Shown: positions 1 to 11,438, numbered from the stretch's first letter. The stretch is DNA of 64,000 nt from Pictodentalium vernedei (GCA_031216915.1 CM062297.1:530184971-530248970); one strand, 5' to 3'. Translations and numbers: made by a program. Notes: generated by a model from the letters alone, not told the origin.

Positions 1-647
1 GGGTATGCACCATGCTTAGGGGGGGTGAGATTCAAGTTTGTTCAAGCCAAGTCCCTGGGTTCATATTTGGGCTCACTGTGGTAGCCTGAATTATAACTTA
101 GTTCAAAATGAGGAATTTTCTTTAAAAATTTTCTTCAGGTCCAGCAGTCGGAATGTTTTGATATTTGGTATGCAGCATCCTTAGGGGGGTGAGATTTAAG
201 TTTGTTCAAGCCATGTCCCTAGTTCCATATTTGGACTCACTGTGGGAGCCCGAATGATAACTTAGTTCAAAATGAGGAATTTTCTTTAAAAAATCTTCTT
301 CTTCAGATCCTGCAGTCGGAATGTTTTGATATTTGGTGTGCAGAATCCTTAAGGGGGGTGGGGGGGGGGGGGGGGGGCGTGAGAGTGAGATTCAAGTTTG
401 TTAAAGCCAAGTCCCTGGGTTCATATATGGGCTCCCTGTGGGAGCCTGAATTATAACTTAGTTCAATATGAGGAATATTCTTTAAAAATCTTCTTTTTTT
501 TTTTTAGATCCACTGGTCAGAATCTTTGGATATTTGGTATAAGCTTTTCTGAGGAGGAGCAGATGCAACTTGTTGAAATCAATTCTCTGGGTTGATATTT
601 AGGCTACCATGTCAGGTGAGCGCCCTCAGACCCCTTGGGGCCTCTTG
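1..647 (+). repeat. F1 Helentron/pearl-like element, 3' part
   Basis: Three to four tandem core units of about 165-170 bp recur here. Each reads roughly 'cttcttcagatccagcagtc', then 'gatatttggtatgcagcatc', then 'agattcaagtttgttcaagc', then 'catatttgggctcactgtgg'. The element closes with CTACCATGTCAGGTGAGC and the hairpin-forming GACCCCTTGGGGCC before CTCTTG at 641-647. That end recurs at 35.3 and 45.9 kb, so it is the family's 3' terminus. The 5' end lies outside the window. Open reading frames across it are shadows of the tandem repeat. Assignment to Helentron-type non-autonomous elements rests on architecture only. Confidence 0.7.
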
Positions 648-1590
648 TCTATGGTTCTGTTTGTCTTCGTGTCCATTTGTCGATGTGTCCGATACCTTTG
701 CGAACACAACCATTTCTGCATTTATTAACTGATTCATTTGAAATTTGGTATGTTGGTATACTTGCTTAGGATCTTGAAAAAGTTTTATTTTCCTTGTTAT
801 CTGTGTGTAATTATTGGAGTTGTGCCCTTTAGTATTTTAGTTTCACATCATTTCACTTCAGCTTAGAGTGAACATCCCTTCAATTTTCAATCAATTGTTT
901 GGACACTTCACATGGTGATTTTCTTTAATAAGTTCTGGACGGAGTTCAATTTTCACCATCATCCATGTGTAATTACTCAAGTTATGCCCTTAGTTATACC
1001 CCCGCAAACAAAGTTTTGGGGGGGTGGTGGTATATAGGAATCACCCTGTCCGCCCATACGTCCATCTGTCTGTCCATCCTTATAAGCACAACTCCTCCTA
1101 AACCGTTTGAAGAATTTTCCTGAAACTTTACAGAATGGAAGAACTCCATATGAAGATGTGCATGAAGCAATATAATTCCATTCTGACATGTCCAAGGGGA
1201 GATAATCTAACTTATACATTTCAATTGCTACATCATATGATTGTGTCCTCCTAAGCGCAACAACTGAGGTGCGGGGGGTATCACTTTGTGAGCTTGCTCA
1301 CAGTACCTCTAGTTAAACTTATCATTGTTTCATTTCAGCTTTTTGTGAACCCTATAATTACTTCAATTTTCAGTCAGTTTCTTTACACCGATATGGTGAT
1401 TTACTTAAAAGTAAGTTGTTAATGAAGTTCGGCCTTTATCATTATCCATGTTGGAGTTATGCTCCTTGTTAGTTCAGTTTTTCATCTTTTCACTTCATCT
1501 GGGTGTGAATTTCTTGATGAAGTTTGATTTTAATTGTTATGCTTATGTATTTACTGTAGTTATGCTCCCTTGTAAGTTTAATTTTTAGCT
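648..1590 (+). repeat. F6 core-repeat array hosting other insertions
   Basis: Degenerate units of about 155 bp share 'tttcacttcagcttagagtgaac', 'ttcaattttcaatcaattg', 'gacacttcacatggtgattt' and 'tgtgtaattactcaagttatgccc'. Related sequence reappears at 4707-4769 ('tttttgacacttgacatggt'), so this array probably continued there before the elements at 1591-4707 were inserted. No terminus of the family is visible. No gene is supported. Confidence 0.5.
992..1314 (+). mobile_element. small Helentron-like element, TTATACCCCCGC family
   Basis: It begins TTATACCCCCGCAAAC, has a short inverted copy (GTTTTGGGGGGG) just after, and a CCGTCCGCCC...GTCTGTCCATCC stretch typical of these families. It ends with GTGCGGGGGGTATC, the reverse complement of its start, followed by the hairpin TGTGAGC-TTGCTCACA and a fixed end CCTCTAGTT. 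It interrupts the F6 array, whose sequence resumes afterwards. About 320 bp, non-coding. Confidence 0.6.
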
Positions 1591-3341
1591 CATCTTGACA
1601 AAGTCAAGCTGAGCTAATCTCATCGCTCTCCGTCCGTCGTCCGTCAACACCATTTTTGGTCTTCTCCTCCAAAGCCACTGGGACAATTCAAGTGAAAGTT
1701 TGTGTGAGTGATGATCCCAAAGGGGCATTTCATTTTTGTTCAACTCGGCATGCCCAGCCCCATAGGGAGGGAGTGGGGGAAAATGCTCCAAAATATTTTA
1801 AAAATCTTCTTCTCAAGAACCAGTGTGTACAATTACTTGATATTTGCTATGGAGCTTCCATATGAGGTGTAGAATCAAGTTTGTTCAAACGAAGTTCGTG
1901 AAGTAATATTTGGCTTTGTAATAGGAGGGGTAAGATTTTTGGCCCCGCCCAAAATTTCTATTTTCTGAACCGATGGGCCGGTATGAACCAAATTTGGTTT
2001 GTTGTAGTATTGGGTCATAAGTACTTGACCCATGCAAAAAAAAAAAAAATGCCTGCATCCCCATGGGAACCCTGGGAGCTAAAAATAGAAATATTTTCAA
2101 ATGCCCATATTTCCCGAACCCCACGGAACAGAGAGCTTTTATTTGGTATGAAGTATCCTTATGACCAGTAGAATTGAATGGTAAAAAAAAATTGACATCG
2201 GTTATGTTAGGGTGTTCTGTAATGGGCATCGAAAAAATGCTGAGTCAGCATATTTGCAAAAATTTTAAAAAATCTTTTCTCCAGAACCAATCATCAGAAT
2301 CTTTTGATATTTGGTATACAGCATTCATAGGGGGGTCAGATAAAAGTTTGTTGAAATAAAGCTTATTGGTTCATATTTGGGCTCTCCACAGGAGCCCGAA
2401 GTTTTAACATGGGGTAATATGGGGCATATTCTTTAAAAATCTTCTTCTTCAGAACCACCTGTCAGAATCTTTTAATATTTGGTATACATCATTGTTATGA
2501 GGGTCAGATTCTAGATTGTTCAAACCAAGTCCCTAGGTTAATATTTGGGCTTCCTACAGAAGCCCAAATTTTATCTTTGTTCAATATGGAGGGTAATTTA
2601 AAAAAAATTATCTTGTTCAGATCCATCAGTCCGAATGCTTTGATATTCGGTATGCAACATCTCTATGGGGGTCAGATTCAAGTTTGTTCAAATGAGATCC
2701 CTAGGTATATATTTGGGCTCACTATGGTAGCCCAGATTTTTACTTAGTGCAATATGAGGAAATTTCTTTAAAAATCTTCTTCTTCAGATCCACCAGTCAG
2801 AATGCTTTTATATTTGGTATACAACATCTCTAGGGGGGGGGGGGGGGGGGGTCAGATTCCAGGTTGTTCAATTCGAGTGCCTAGGTTAATATTTGGGCTC
2901 GATATGGGAACATGAAATTTAACTTAGTACAATATGAGGGAATTTCTTCAAAAATCTTCTTTTTCAGATTCACTTGTCAGAATGCTTTCATATTTGGTAT
3001 ACAACATCTCTAGGAGGGGTCAGATTCAAGTTTGTTCATATCGGATCCATTTTGCTGAAGAATTAAAAATTTTGTATTCATTACCCTCTAGAGGTACTAA
3101 GATTAATCCACATAGGTTTTATCAAGGGGCTTCATAGGGGAGCTCTACATTTTACTTATGATCAACTGAAGAAAAGGCATGATGCCCAGATTATTTTTGT
3201 CACTCCTGAGGGACTCAAGGATTGACAGTGTAGCCTATAGAGATGGCTTGCTTAATGTAGACTCATTCTTGGACTCTGTTTAAATTGTGTTCTGTACAAG
3301 ATGAGTGCTTCAGGCCCCGTGGTGCCTCTTGTTAGCTTAAC
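1591..3341 (+). mobile_element. F1-variant element, AGCTCATCTTGAC head
   Basis: The 5' end AGCTCATCTTGACAAAGTC folds on GTCAAGCTGAGCT, followed by CCGTCCGTCGTCCGTC. The body has an F1-type head with the palindrome TGCTGAGTCAGCA (2238-2250), then five to six F1 core units. The 3' end CAAGATGAGTGCTTCAGGCCCCGTGGTGCC-TCTTG carries the complement of the start (AAGATGAG) and a terminal hairpin. Both termini are visible, so this is a complete about 1.75 kb element. It contains a poly-G run near 2834. No coding capacity is credible. Confidence 0.65.
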
Positions 3342-4707
3342 TTGACACTGTCAAGATAAGCTATTGCCATCACGCGTGCGGAAGTCTGTTAGTCTCTGAG
3401 CCTGTTCACATTTTCCTTTAGCACAGGCTACACCCCGTAGTTCTTGTCCGATTGTCGCAAAATTTCATATGCAGGTTTGGGGTCATATCTAGATGGAAAC
3501 GTCCCCTTTTGGTTGCTATCTGTCAACAGTGATGGCTGCCCAAGCCCAAAATCCGAAAACCTTGGTTGGATGCCTCTGTATAATATCTAGATGAGAACGG
3601 GACCCTTATGGTCATGATCTGTCAACCGTGACGGCTACCCAAGCCCGAAACCCAAAAACTTTTGGCACAGTCTGCAGGTCATATTTAATATGAATGGATT
3701 TCATTGTAACTTGGTAGGATGACTCCGTATGATGAGAACTTCCCCATTTGGCCACGATCTGTCAACCGTGATGACTGCCCGAGCCCAAAAACCTTTAGCA
3801 CAGTCTACAGGCCGTATTTATGGAGGGATTTCATTGTACCTTGGTAGGTTGACTTCATATAATGTCTAGATGAGAACGCCCCATTTTGGTCACGATTGGT
3901 CAACTGTGACGGCTACAGGGGCCCGAAGCCCAAAAACCTTTTGCACAGTCTACAGTTATATTTATGAAGGGATTTCAATGTAACTTGGTAGGATGACTCC
4001 AAATAATGTCTAGATGAGAACGTCTCCTTTTGGTCACGTTCATTCAGCCGTGATGGCTGCCCAAGCCCAAAACCCGAAACTCTTTAGCATAGTCTATAGG
4101 TCGTATTTATGGAGGGATTTCATTGTAGCATGGTAGGTTGACTCCATATAATGTCTAGATGATAATGTCCCTTTTTGGTCGTGATTGGTCAGCTGTGATG
4201 GCTACAGGGGCCCGAAGCCCGAAAACGTTTAGAACAGTCTACAGGTCATATTTATGAAGGGATTTCATTGTAACTTGGTAGGATCACTACAGATAATGCC
4301 CAGATGAGAACATCCCCTTTTAGTCGCGATCATTCAATCATGATGGCTGCCCGAGCCCAAAACCCCAAAAACTTAAGCACAGACTACAGGATGTATTTAT
4401 GAAGGGATTTCATTGTAACTTGGTAGGATGACTCGTTTTGGAATAATTTCACTGTAACTTGGTAACTTTTGTTGATATACATTAACTGTGAGGGCCACAT
4501 TAACCCACCCCTCAATTCTTTAGTACAGTGTACACCTCATATTATTTTTATAGAAAGCATAGCATACAGGGAACAGAAATTAACATTTTTCCAATTTTCA
4601 CAATTCTTGTCTTATTTCTTAACACTTTCAAAAACATTGAACATTATCCTTTTCATCAAACACAACACACAGACAAGTTAAGATTCAGTGTCATTGACAC
4701 TTTCGTT
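3342..4707 (+). mobile_element. F2-variant element (AGCTTAACTTGAC head)
   Basis: It starts TTAGCTTAACTTGACACTGTCAAG directly after the previous element's CTCTTG. The tandem units of about 170 bp share 'ggatttcattgtaacttggt', 'aggatgactccatataatgt', 'ctagatgagaacgtcc' and 'cacgatcggtcaaccgtgat'. The 3' end is ACAAGTTAAGATT plus the hairpin CAGTGTCATTGACACTTTC. The 3' terminal hairpin is the same as in F2 and F3 although the core is different. Confidence 0.65.
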
Positions 4708-4768
4708 CATTATCCCATTTCAATTTAGAATCTGTTTTTGACACTTGACATGGTAGTAGACTTGCATG

Positions 4769-5692
4769 GATTTTTAGCTCACTGAAGGGAGCTTAACTTA
4801 TCACTTGCCATCCGTCATCGTGAACATTTTTCAAATGACTTCTCCTCTGAAACCTCTGGTCCGATTTTCACTAAACTTCATGTGGATGTTCATTACTATA
4901 TGGCAATTCATGTTTGTTCAAATGAAATGGCCACGTCCCTTGTGGACTCTGTATGGGGCATAACTCTGATAGCACCGTATGAATTATAGAAAAATTATTA
5001 AAAAATCTTCTTCTCTAGAACCAGTGGGCAGAATCTTTTGGTACTTGGTATGTAGCATCTTGGTATGGGTCTGATTCAAGTTTGTTCAAATTGGCCCCCT
5101 GGATTCATATTTGGGCTCACTATAGAAGCCCAAATTCGAACTTAGTGCATTTCAGGCAAATTTCTTAAAAAATCTTCTTCTCCAGATCCAGCAGGCAGAA
5201 TCTTTTGATAAAAGTTTGTTCATACAAAGTTTGAAGGCAATATTTGTCTTTGTTATCAGAGGGGCAAGGTTTTTGATCCCACCTCATATTTCTATTTTTT
5301 GAACTGATGAGCCAATTTGAACCAAATTTGATACGTTGTATTATTAAGTCATAAGTGCTTGGTTCATGCAGAAAAAGCATAAATACTTTCATGTTTTTTT
5401 GCATGAAGATATAAATACTAAAGATATAAATACTTTCAAACTCTCATATTTTCCAAAACTGAACAGAGAACTGGTATTTGGTAGGAAGCTTCCTCAGGAC
5501 CGGGAAAAGAATGGTAAAAAAAAAACTGCTGTGTACCATTGAGGGTTTAAAAAAAATAATGAGCACAGTTGGAGGGTGGGGGGGGGGGGGGAGGGGTACT
5601 GGGAGTGGGTTGGGTGGGCGGACATTGGTAGATACAAGTTTGTTCATATAAAGTCCCTGTGGTAATTATTGTGGGGAGGGGGTCATTGGTAT
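4769..5692 (+). mobile_element. F1 element, 5' part, cut by DIRS copy D
   Basis: Start TTTTTAGCTCACTGAAGGGAGCT is followed by CCATCCGTCATCG and F1 head and core units ('cttcttctccagatccagca', 'tgatacgttgtattattaag'). It contains a G-run (about 5576-5592). It has no 3' terminus: F1 sequence gives way to a DIRS left end at 5693. The minus-strand proline-rich frame at 5444-5647 is a product of the C/G-rich tract and not a gene. Confidence 0.55.
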
Positions 5693-5799
5693 ATTTTTAC
5701 ACTGTATAGCAATGGCCCAGACAAGCTGGTGCTTAACTCAAAGCTATTAAGGGCCAAACGCAAGTCGGATCCAGCTCCGAACAAGTCGTCTATTACTTG

Positions 5800-6720
5800 G
5801 GAATGAGCTTTGAGACTCAAAACAATCTTGTTCGTCTGCCGTTACCCAGAGCAAAATTAGTCAGTTGTTATGGTCACTTTTGTCTCCACTCAGTTGCATT
5901 AACAGTGAGGGAATTCATGCGACTGTTGGAGCTATGCGAAGCGGCTGTGGATCTCGTTCTGTTGGGCTGCCTGTGCGCACATCCCCTCCAGATATTCTGT
6001 ACTCAGAACTGGAGTGTGAAGATGCTGAACCAGTCTAGTTTTAATGGACCTAGTAAAACAAGGGTTCAGATTTGGGCAGATATTCAGTGATTAACTCGGG
6101 GAGTTCTGCTGCAACTGCCGGATCCGGCTTTCATGATTATGACGGATGCATGTCAGACGGGTTGGGGCATGACCCTAAGTCCAAGTGTCAGAGTCTTTGG
6201 GACCCTCAGTTCCAGGAGAAACACATAAACATCAAAGAGATGATGTCAATAGGCTAGCGCTACAACATTGGATTCAAATAATAATGGACGTCCATCTTCA
6301 GATTTGGCCGGACAACTCGAGAGTATTAACATTCATTGGGAACCAGGGCGGCAACCATTCTTTTCCTCTATGCCAGCTATCGGAGAAGATTTTCTTATAT
6401 GTCATGAATCATCATGTACAACTTTCTATCCGTCATATACCGGGTCATCTGAACGTACCAGCAGACTCTCTCTCTCAGAAAGGTAACCTGTTTCAATTGG
6501 AGTGGAGGCTCAACAAGCGAGTATTTGGGCAGATTTTCTACCAGAGGTATCGCCGCATTATAGATCTGTTTGCGACGCACCGGAACAATCAGTTACCGTC
6601 GTCTGTGTCGCCATGCCCAGACCATCGAGCGTATGTAGTAGACGCTCTGTCGATCTCATGGGGATGAATGATAGGATATGCGTATCCTCCAATTCAATTG
6701 ATTCAGTAGATTATGTTTAA
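5800..6720 (+). pseudogene. DIRS RT C-terminus and RNase H remnant (copy D)
   Basis: The frames carry the RT tail 'GMSFETQNNLVRLPLPRAKL' and then RNase H landmarks: the third acidic motif region (SDNS in copy B) reads PDNSRV near 6312, the loop becomes GNQGGNHSFPL, and the final motif reads RHIPGHLNVPADSLSQ near 6430-6480. RNase H of this family removes RNA from RNA-DNA hybrids during reverse transcription. The reading frame shifts at least twice, so no functional protein can be made. Homology is to copies B and C in this window. Confidence 0.75.
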
Positions 6721-7860
6721 GATCAAACAGTCTCGTGAATCCTACCAGTAGCACCTCTGTCGTCACCTTGGATCAGTCTTCTCAGGTGTCTGTTGTGGGA
6801 CGTTTCCCGAAGATTCCTCCACGAAAGGACCTTCTTTATCAGGGTAAGTTTTTGTTCTTCAAGTCCTTCTCAGCCCATAGTGACATAATGGAGTCGGTTA
6901 GACGTGAGGGAACCATTGCGGTTCCTATATTATTTTATGACTAACACAAGAACGATTAAGTAATGCAGGTGAGGAAGGTTCGATATGACTTCGAATCCCC
7001 CCCCTTCCCCACTGCCAATGTGTTTCGAGGCGATTACTGGGTAAGACGTAGTTTTCTTCCCCAAGCCTCGTATGAGTTTAAATACATACATGCATTTCTT
7101 GACTTCTTGACTGGCGGCTGGGTTGTGTTCTATGGCGACCTCCTGGGCACATCCACTTTTTACTTGGTTGGTTTCCTGTGATTGTTCGTCAGTATGTCAT
7201 ATACAAGCGCTAAATAAATTTCTAGTCTTTGGGTACCTTGTAGGCTGCATAGCCAGTTAACTGGTTTTCAGATGATTACATGTGGGATTTCAATGCTGAC
7301 ACACATAATAATTATTGGGCAGATGCATTATTGTATGTTATGGACCCCAGAAATTATGAATTATTTTGAGGGTGGTCTGTGTCGAGCCTGTTAATCATAC
7401 CTACTTCCATTTCTAGATCCAGGTTTCTATTAATGTTGGTACTCAATCGAATACACCTTGATTTACACTCGTATATTTGCACGTTTATAGTGTCATAGAT
7501 ATCGGATAGTACAAGTCGGGGAGTGTTGTTACTGGAATTTATTGTACGCCTGAATGGGGTCGCCTGTGGGTTACCTCAGAAGTGTATTTACTCTCCAGAG
7601 ATCGTTTATTGTGGTTCTATTGGACATGTGTATGTTATATATTATATCTCAAGTTTTCGGCCTATTTGCGTATGCCAACTCCTGTGTATGTTATACAGTG
7701 GGCGATATTAATTACCGGAATCGTCGCTATAGCCTTAGCTTCTGAAGTGGCATATTGTACAATTTATTAATGACAATTAATACCTGAGTGCCTGTTCGAC
7801 GAATATTTATATTGTTTTTTGGTACCGCTTTTACTGATTCCAGAGCACTCCCCTCTTTCT
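6720..7860 (+). pseudogene. decayed DIRS tyrosine recombinase region (copy D)
   Basis: By position this should hold the recombinase. Only weak traces align with copies A-C: 'cctccacgaaaggaccttct' after RNase H, and the 3' untranslated context that ends in the G-run. No HxxR box or catalytic tyrosine can be read. The AT-rich frames at 7523-7770 have no recognisable domain. I treat this as decayed element sequence. Confidence 0.45.
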
Positions 7861-7914
7861 TTTTGAAGATCCCTTCAAAAGAAAAGGGGGGGGGGGGGGG
7901 GGGGGGGGGTGGGT

Positions 7915-9311
7915 ATTTTTAGCTCACCGAAGGGAGCTAAACTTATCACTTGCCGTCCATTGTCCGTCATCGTCCGTCGTACGTCGTGAACATTTTTCAA
8001 ATGACTTCTCCTCTGAAACCGCTAGGTCGATTTGCTCGAAACTTGGTATGGATGTTCATTACCATATGTCAATTCAAGTTTGTTCAAATGAAATGGACAT
8101 GCCCACTTGGGGTTCCATAGGGGGCATAACTCCGATAGCACCCTATGTATATTAGAGAAATTACTAAAAAATCTTCTTCTCCCGCACAAGTGGGCAGAAT
8201 CATTTGATATTTGGTATACAGCATTATGGGGTGGATCTGATTCAAGTTTGTTTAAATCGGCCCCCTGGTTTCATATTTGGGCTCAGTATAGAAGCCCGAA
8301 TTCGAACTTAGTGCATTTCAGGCAAATTTCTTAAAAAATCTTCTTCTCCAGATCTAGCAGGCAGAATCTTTTGATATTTGGTATGCAACATTGTGGGGTG
8401 GATCTGATTCAAGTTTGTTCAAATCGCCCCCCCCCCCCCCCCCCCCCTGGATTCACATTTGGGCTCAGTATAGAAGCCCGAATTCGAACTTAGTGCATTT
8501 CAGGCAAATTTCTTAAAAAATCTTCTTCTCCAGATCCAGCAGGCAGAATCTTTTGATATTTGGTATGTAACATTGTGGGGTGGATCTGATTCAAGTTTGT
8601 TCAAATCGGCTCCCTGGGTTCATATTTGGGCTCAGTATAGGAGCCCAAATTTGAACTTAGTGCATTTCAGGCAAATTTCTTTAAAAATCTTCTTCTGAAG
8701 ATCCAGCAGGCAGAATCTTTTGATATTGGGTATGCACCATGCTTAGAGGGGGGGGAGATTTAAGTTTGTTCAAATTATGTCCCTAGGTCCATATTTGGGC
8801 TCACTGCGGTGGCCTGAATGATAACTTAGTTCAAAATGAGGAATTTTCTTAAAACATCTTCTTCCTGTGGGAGCCCAAATTATAACTCAGTCAATATGAG
8901 GAATTTTTCTTTAAAACTCTTCTTCTTCAGATTCAGCAGTCGGAATGTTTTGATATTTGGCATGCAGCATCCTTAGGGGTGAGATTCAAGTTTGTTCACA
9001 AGCCAAGTCCCTGGGTTCATATTTGGGATCACTGTGGGAGCCCGAATGATAACTTAGTTCAAAATGAGGAATTTTCTTTAAAAGTCTTCTTCAGATCCAG
9101 CAGATGAATGCTTTTGATATTTGGTATGCAGCATCCTTAGGTGGGTAAGATTCAAGTTTGTTCAAGCCATGTCCCTAGTTCCATAAAATTTGTCTCTCAT
9201 GACTTCATTCCTTTGTAGTGTTGATGAACCATGTCTAACTGAATGTGACCCCCAAATACTTCTTTGAACCACTTTGCCCGGTGAGCGATTAAGGATCCTT
9301 GGGGCCTCTTG
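7915..9311 (+). mobile_element. F1 element, complete
   Basis: The 5' end TTTTTAGCTCACCGAAGGGAGCT is followed by CCGTCCATTGTCCGTCATCGTCCGTCGTACG. Six to seven core units of about 168 bp follow. One holds a 21-bp C-run (8427-8447) where sister units read GGCCCCC. The 3' end CCCGGTGAGCGATTAAGGATCCTTGGGGCCTCTTG includes the complement of the start and a terminal hairpin. At about 1.4 kb, both ends are present. Confidence 0.7.
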
Positions 9312-9505
9312 TTTATAATTATATCCTCCACACTGCTGGAGTTTTATTGTATATGGCATATGTTTTGGGGGATATTCTCTCATTCTCAAATACACCATCC
9401 TTATTTTTGGGGCTTAGTCCGGGCTAGCCTTAGAAATTGGGAACTCGTTACATCCAATTAGCATAGTCTTTATGCTAAGTTTACGGAATTACTTGAACTG
9501 GTCTC
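9312..9505. other. unassigned spacer
   Basis: About 190 bp of apparently single-copy DNA between an F1 end and an F5 start. No credible open reading frame, terminus or repeat relation was seen. Confidence 0.4.
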
Positions 9506-9574
9506 CTTTTTTTTAGCTCACCTGGCCTAAAAGGCCATGTGAGCTTTTCTCATCACTTGGTGTCCGTCGTCGTC

Positions 9575-9605
<31 letters not shown>

Positions 9606-10440
9606 TGTAACCGCTGAGCTGGTGTGAACCAAACTTGGCAGGAATGGTCTATGGGAGGTCCTCTACAAACGATCCTCATTTTGTTCCCATTGGATGAAAA
9701 ACATGGCTTCCAGAGGCATTCTTTGATTCTCTTTGGTGGATTTTCAAAAATCTTCTCTGAAACTGCCAGGCCAAATGTTTTGAAACTTCACATAAATGAT
9801 GACTGGGACCCCCTCTACCAACGATCCTCATTTAATGTTGATTGGGTCACAAACATGGCCGCAATTGCGGCGTATAGTTACTGTAGAAACCCTATGGGAA
9901 ATCACATTTTCCTTTTCTTCTCTGGAAAAATCGAGGCGACGTGAAAACAAACTGGCAGGGATAGTCTGTTGGAGGTCCTCTACAAACGATCCTCATTTTG
10001 TTTCCGTGGGTTGAAAAACATGGCCGCCAGAAGCATTCTTTGATTCTGATTGGTAGATTTTCAAATATCTTCTCCTCTGAAACTGACAGGCGAAATGTTT
10101 TGATACTTCACATAAATGATGACTGGGACACCCTCTACCAACGATCCTCATTTAATGTTGACCGGGTTGCAAACATGATCACAATTGCGGCTTATAGTTA
10201 CTATAGAAACCCTATGGGAAATCACATTTTCATCTTCTTCTCCGGAACTCCTGAGCCGAATTGAACCAAACCTGGCAGGGATGGTCTATGAGAAGTCCTC
10301 TACAAACGATCCTCATTTTGTTCCTGTGGGTTGAAAAACATGGCCGCCAGAGGTATTCTAAACCAAACTTTGCAGGAATGGACTATGAGAGGATGGAAAT
10401 ATGTGGCCACCAGAGGCTATATTCTAATGCTTAACCCAGT
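9506..10440 (+). mobile_element. F5 Helentron-like element, 5' part
   Basis: Start TTTTTTTTAGCTCACCTGGCC folds on GGCCATGTGAGCT, followed by GTCCGTCGTCGTCCG. The core is long (about 350 bp), with 'gaaccaaacttggcaggaatgg', 'ctctacaaacgatcctcattt', 'ggttgaaaaacatggccgcc' and 'ccctatgggaaatcacatttt'. No 3' terminus is visible here. The same family supplies the sequence at 20523-21411 and 31239-31370, and was the landing site of DIRS copy B. Frames of 72-106 aa are read-through of the tandem core. Confidence 0.6.
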
Positions 10441-11055
10441 GCCTCTCCTGTCTGCATGAAGATCGGTACTGTCAGCAAAATACTTGTTTTTTGAGAATCT
10501 TGTATGGGTTGGTTCCAGTTTTCTCCAGTGAGAACTGAGAAAAAAAACCCAAAATATTGTGTATGCAGTACAAGTCAAAATAAGCTGTAGCATAACTGCA
10601 ATAAACTAAGTAAACTGCTGCTCCTGCCCTGACAAGATCAGAATCTGACATTTTCTGGAAAGCTATCAGGGAGAGCTTTCCAGAAAATGGTGTCCGCTTC
10701 TGGTCTTATCAGTGTAGGAAGAGAAAGATACATAGTTTATAGGATTATCCTGCAACTTACTTTGACTTGTACTGTAAACAAGTGCAGCTGTATGTTGATA
10801 CATGTATTATTCTTCTCAAGTTGCTTTTCAGAAAATACTGATTGATGAAAGGTGTTTGGAAAACCATGGAAGTTTTGTTTATATTGTATTCCCATCATGT
10901 CGGCTTAGATGACAGTAATTATTGTATATCTTTTTAAGATTTGACGAAATTGGGGTAAAATGTGTTTCCTGTAACCCTTTACCTATCCAAAGCTATTTTG
11001 AAAGAGAATACTGTCTGAAAAAAATTGTTATTTTCAAAATATTTAACCTTCTTTT
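10441..11055. other. low-repeat spacer containing a large foldback
   Basis: Mostly unassigned AT-rich DNA. Its one clear structure is the inverted repeat listed at 10553-10785. No exon signature or domain was recognised. Confidence 0.4.
10553..10785. repeat. long imperfect inverted repeat (foldback or MITE)
   Basis: Two arms of roughly 100-110 bp face each other around a short loop at about 10665-10672. The inner stem TTTTCTGGAAAGCT pairs perfectly with AGCTTTCCAGAAAA. Further out, GTACAAGTCAAA (about 10567) pairs with TTTGACTTGTAC (10761-10772), ATAAACTA pairs with TAGTTTAT, and CAGAAT pairs with TTCTGG with mismatches. No target duplication was found. It is most likely a MITE-like palindrome or an old inverted duplication. 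Confidence 0.7.
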
Positions 11056-11077
11056 ACTGATTTTTTTTTTTTTTTTT

Positions 11078-11438
11078 CGGGGGGCACGGTGGCTCCGTAG
11101 GTAGAGGTGCAGGCTGCAAGCCGAGAGGTCCTCTGTTCGAATCCCACCTGCGGCAACCGCGTTGTGTCCTTGGGCAAGACACTCCATCTCCATTGCCCGC
11201 GTGGGGGCACGATGACGCCGCGTACTGCACATCAATGGTACGCATGTCTTCAACCACTCAAACCCTGCATGTGCTGCAGTGCGGAGTTACGATGTTGGGG
11301 AGCTGGCAGCTCCTCGTCGTTGCTCGGTGGTTCTCTCGGGGTACTCCGGCTTCCCCCACCCATAAAACTGTCACGGTCATGATTAGCGATTGTGCATAAA
11401 TATGTGACCTTAAACTTCAATAAGTAAATAAATAAATA
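11078..11438 (+). mobile_element. tRNA-derived SINE
   Basis: The head resembles RNA polymerase III promoter boxes: GGCTCCGTAGGTAGAGG as box A and TTCGAATCCCACC as box B. A core with TGTCCTTGGGCAAGACACT follows, and the tail is AATAAATAAATAA. ACTGATTTTTT at about 11056 and 11439-11449 forms a target duplication, placing the insertion at the T-run that begins the F2 element at 11450. Copies lie at 20.6 and 47.1 kb. It encodes no protein. Confidence 0.85.

Larger units (their letters stand above)
5693..7912 (+). mobile_element. DIRS1-like retroelement, copy D (internally deleted)
   Basis: The first about 70 bp (ATTTTTACACTG...GGCCCAGAC...GGGCCAAACGCAA) match the left inverted terminal repeat of copies A and B. 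This is joined directly to the C-terminal part of the reverse transcriptase at about 5763, so gag and most of RT are missing. RNase H and a badly decayed tyrosine recombinase follow. The right terminal repeat is absent: the copy stops in the poly-G run (7886-7909) that sits downstream of the recombinase in other copies. It is a dead fragment. Confidence 0.8.

Noticed and set aside
6185-6667. 160-aa frame as a host gene
   Set aside because: Contains RNase H motifs of the DIRS copy D remnant.
11078-11160. Possible tRNA gene
   Set aside because: A and B boxes are present but the rest does not fold as a tRNA and it is followed by a SINE body and A-rich tail with target duplications.
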